A stretch of DNA of 58,107 bases from Acidovorax delafieldii 2AN (GTDB taxonomy: Bacteria > Pseudomonadota > Gammaproteobacteria > Burkholderiales > Burkholderiaceae_C). The stretch's first letter is position 1; the number at the start of each line of letters is the position of its first letter. The position numbers were made by a program, and so were the translations under genes. The stretch spans positions 1 through 58,107 of the forward strand of contig NZ_ACQT01000006.1 in NCBI RefSeq assembly GCF_000175235.1. Reading direction: 5' to 3'. Shown piece by piece: positions 56,180 through 58,107 of the stretch. Under the pieces are notes generated by a model. It had not been told where the DNA came from. It made no database searches and worked only from the letters and a program-made list of their open reading frames with translations.

Positions 56180-57103
56180 TCAGGGCACGGGCGCCACGCC
56201 CACCGCCAGATTGGCGATGCCGCTGCTCACGTGGCCGGCGGGTACGTGGCGGGCTGCCGAGGTGACGTGGCCCGTCTGGTCGTCAAAGAAGAAATCGGGC
56301 TCGAATTCGCGCAGAAACTCGCCCTTGGGCATGCCCCCGAGGAACATCGCCTCGTCCACCGCGATCTGCCAGCTCATCAGCGTCTGGATGGCCCGTTCGT
56401 GGGCGGGGGCGCCGCGTGCCGTGACGAGCGCGGTGCGGATACGCATGGATGGCGCTCCGCTTTGCTGCAGCCGGTGCAGCGCCGACAGGAACGGTTTGAA
56501 GGGGCCGGGCGGCAGGGGCAGCAGGGCCTTTTCGACCTCGTGGGCCTGGAAGGCGTCGAGCCCGGCGGACTGAAAGACGCGCTCGGCTTCATCGGAGAAC
56601 AGCACTGCGTCGCCGTCGAAGGCAATGCGCACTTCATGCGGATGGGCGGCGCTGGCCTGGGCCGACTGGGTGGCCACCTGGGCCGCCGGGAAACCCATGG
56701 CCAGGGCCTCGTTCACGTCGGCGGCGTTGGCCGAGAGGAACAGATGCGCACCCAGCGGGCGCAGATAGCGAAAAGGGGCCGCTCCCTGCGTGAAGACGCC
56801 GCGCTGCACCGAATCGAGCCCATGCGCCTTGGCCGAGCGGAACACGCGCATGCCACTGACCGGGTCGTTGCGCGAGAGCACCACCACTTCCACGCGCTGC
56901 TGCGCGGGCTCGTTGAAGGCGAGCAGCTTCTTGACCAGCGAGAACGCTACGCCGGGGCGGGCCGGAACGTCCAGCCGGTCGAGCTGCAGCTGCATGTAGC
57001 CTTGCGGATGATCGGGATCGAAGAGGCGGTTTTCCTCTTCGAAGTCGAACAGGGCGCGCGACGAGATCGCCACCACCAGTTTGTCGCTCAGCGTCATTGC
57101 CAT
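56180..57103 (-). CDS. cytosolic 5'-nucleotidase
   Basis: A 307-residue protein of the bacterial 5'-nucleotidase family related to cytosolic 5'-nucleotidase I. It contains LVVAISSRALFDFEEENRLF, then VVVLSRNDPVSGMRVFRS near 74, IAFDGDAVLFSDEAERVF near 158 and FDDQTGHVTSA near 275. The FDGDAVLFSDE motif is the HAD-like catalytic aspartate region. It hydrolyses nucleoside monophosphates in the cytoplasm. It lies 52 bp behind gspF on the same strand, a pairing that is probably positional only. Confidence 0.9.
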   Translation of the reverse strand: MAMTLSDKLVVAISSRALFDFEEENRLFDPDHPQGYMQLQLDRLDVPARPGVAFSLVKKLLAFNEPAQQRVEVVVLSRNDPVSGMRVFRSAKAHGLDSVQRGVFTQGAAPFRYLRPLGAHLFLSANAADVNEALAMGFPAAQVATQSAQASAAHPHEVRIAFDGDAVLFSDEAERVFQSAGLDAFQAHEVEKALLPLPPGPFKPFLSALHRLQQSGAPSMRIRTALVTARGAPAHERAIQTLMSWQIAVDEAMFLGGMPKGEFLREFEPDFFFDDQTGHVTSAARHVPAGHVSSGIANLAVGVAPVP

Positions 57104-57155
57104 GGTGCTTTTCCCGCAAGGACCGCCAGCGCGCTGCGCTTCATGCCGGAGGCCG

Positions 57156-58107
57156 TCATTTCACGAACTGGTTGAGCTGGATGATGGGCAGCAGCACCGC
57201 CAGCACGATCAGCATCACGACCAGGCCCATGGCCACGATGAGCAGCGGCTCGAGAATCGTGGCCAGCTGCATCGCGCGGCGCTGCACCTCGGTGGACAGC
57301 TGCGTGGCGGCGCGCTGCAGCATCACGGGCAACTGGCCGGTCTGCTCACCCAGGCGCGCAAACATCGACAGCAGGCCCGGGAAGCGCTTTTTCTGCGCCA
57401 GCGCAGAGGCCAGGGGAGCGCCTTCACGCACCAGCACCAGTGCATCAAGGGCGTCCGCGCGCATGGCGCGGTTGTTGAGCGTTTCGGCGGCTGCCTGCAG
57501 GGCCTTCAGGATGGGCACCCCCGCGCTGGCCAGCATGGCGAGCGTGCTGGCAAAGCGCGCCGCGTTGTAGCCGCGTGCCAGCTTGCCCACCAGGGGCAGG
57601 TTGAGCCAGGCGGCATCAAATTTTTGGTGAAAATGCTCGAACGTCAACGCCCATCGGGCACTGGCAGCTATGACAATAGTAGCAATCAGCAGCACCCAGC
57701 CATAGCTGCGCACCAGCGCGCTCAGGCCCAGCATGGCCACCGTGAGGAAGGGCAGTGCGCGCTTGGTGCCGGCAAACACGCTGGCCACCTGCGGCACCAC
57801 GTAGCTCACCAGGAACAGCACGATCGCGATGGCCACCAGCGTGACGATCGCCGGGTACAGCGCCGCACCGACCAGCTTGGCCTGCAGCGCTTGCCGCTCC
57901 TCCAGATCGTCGGCCAGCCGCTCCAGCACGAGGCCCAGGTTGCCGCTGTGCTCGCCCGCGCCGATCACCGCGCAGTAGATGTCGGAAAACTCGCGCGGAT
58001 GCTGGGACAGCGCCCGGGCAAAGGTGGCGCCGGCGTTCACCTCGGCCCGCAAGGCGGCCACCAGGTGGCGCTGGCGTTCGTCCTCGGCCTCGTCGGACAG
58101 GGCGGTG
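57156..58107 (-). CDS. gspF: type II secretion inner-membrane protein GspF (5' end outside window)
   Basis: C-terminal 317 residues of GspF, the inner-membrane platform protein of type II secretion; the frame runs off the window end. The two homologous half-domains are marked by GAGEHSGNLGLVLERLADDL and RLGEQTGQLPVMLQRAATQL. Three membrane segments are visible: VTLVAIAIVLFLVSYVV, WVLLIATIVIAA and VAMGLVVMLIVLAVLLP. The segment encoding ATIVIAASARWALTFEHFHQ corresponds to a copy of the intergenic repeat (57,616-57,686). The rest of the gsp operon would lie beyond 58,107. Confidence 0.93.
   Translation of the reverse strand, partial: TALSDEAEDERQRHLVAALRAEVNAGATFARALSQHPREFSDIYCAVIGAGEHSGNLGLVLERLADDLEERQALQAKLVGAALYPAIVTLVAIAIVLFLVSYVVPQVASVFAGTKRALPFLTVAMLGLSALVRSYGWVLLIATIVIAASARWALTFEHFHQKFDAAWLNLPLVGKLARGYNAARFASTLAMLASAGVPILKALQAAAETLNNRAMRADALDALVLVREGAPLASALAQKKRFPGLLSMFARLGEQTGQLPVMLQRAATQLSTEVQRRAMQLATILEPLLIVAMGLVVMLIVLAVLLPIIQLNQFVK
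57616..57686. repeat. intergenic-type repeat inside gspF
   Basis: On the minus strand this reads ATTGCTACTATTGTCATAGC, TGCC, a GC-rich core with GATGGGCGTTGACG, then an A/T-rich end. The layout is that of the repeat in the gap at 37,617-37,678 (GCGTTGATAGCTATTAAAAA side) and its partial copies at about 38,078 and 55,584. Here it is read as codons of gspF with no frame break. Confidence 0.5.

Overview
The window is a chromosomal stretch from a GC-rich betaproteobacterium, most likely a member of the Comamonadaceae close to Acidovorax. This rests on the two-gene cyanophycin synthetase locus with its associated ABC exporter and DUF1854 protein, the style of the coding sequences, and several copies of a short AT/GC intergenic repeat that I associate with that family. 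No rRNA, tRNA or CRISPR array was recognised.

Positions 1-12,300 look like an accessory island full of mobile-element debris. It holds a 155-bp element with inverted ends, the remains of an IS21-type element (istB fragment), a complete Wadjet-type plasmid-defence operon (jetABCD), a truncated IS30 transposase beside a beheaded gene, a tyrosine recombinase translationally coupled to a small partner protein, an AT-rich stretch with six consecutive predicted stem-loops and no gene, and an IS5-like remnant.

Positions 12,576-35,120 form a cell-surface polysaccharide (probably O-antigen) locus. It starts with a DUF2304 protein, ManC, a frameshifted family-2 glycosyltransferase, RmlB and RmlA. An ABC export pair follows (Wzm, and Wzt with a C-terminal glycan-binding domain), then a giant methyltransferase/kinase-like/coiled-coil/multi-glycosyltransferase protein that could both build and cap the chain. 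Next comes a group in which Gtr-type periplasmic decoration genes (GtrII-, GtrB- and GtrA-like) and an acyltransferase are interleaved with the two genes needed to turn the RmlAB product into dTDP-3-acetamido-3,6-dideoxyhexose (FdtB and an FdtC-FdtA fusion). A convergent pair on the minus strand (a TPR membrane protein and a GT4-GT2 fusion) closes the locus.

Positions 35,272-46,708 hold ordinary chromosomal genes: an orphan Rieske protein divergent from a PAS/sigma-54 activator, a SPOR-domain gene broken by two frame changes, a PAS-LuxR regulator divergent from a thiolase/acyl-CoA ligase pair, a GST divergent from its HxlR-type regulator with two matching operators, a DsbA-family protein and CreA.

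Positions 46,705-54,583 are the cyanophycin locus: cphA' and cphA on the minus strand with creA overlapping the end of cphA, and divergently an ABC exporter and a DUF1854 protein. The window ends with a small hypothetical protein, an EF-hand protein, a cytosolic 5'-nucleotidase and the 3' part of gspF, which carries a copy of the intergenic repeat inside its coding sequence.
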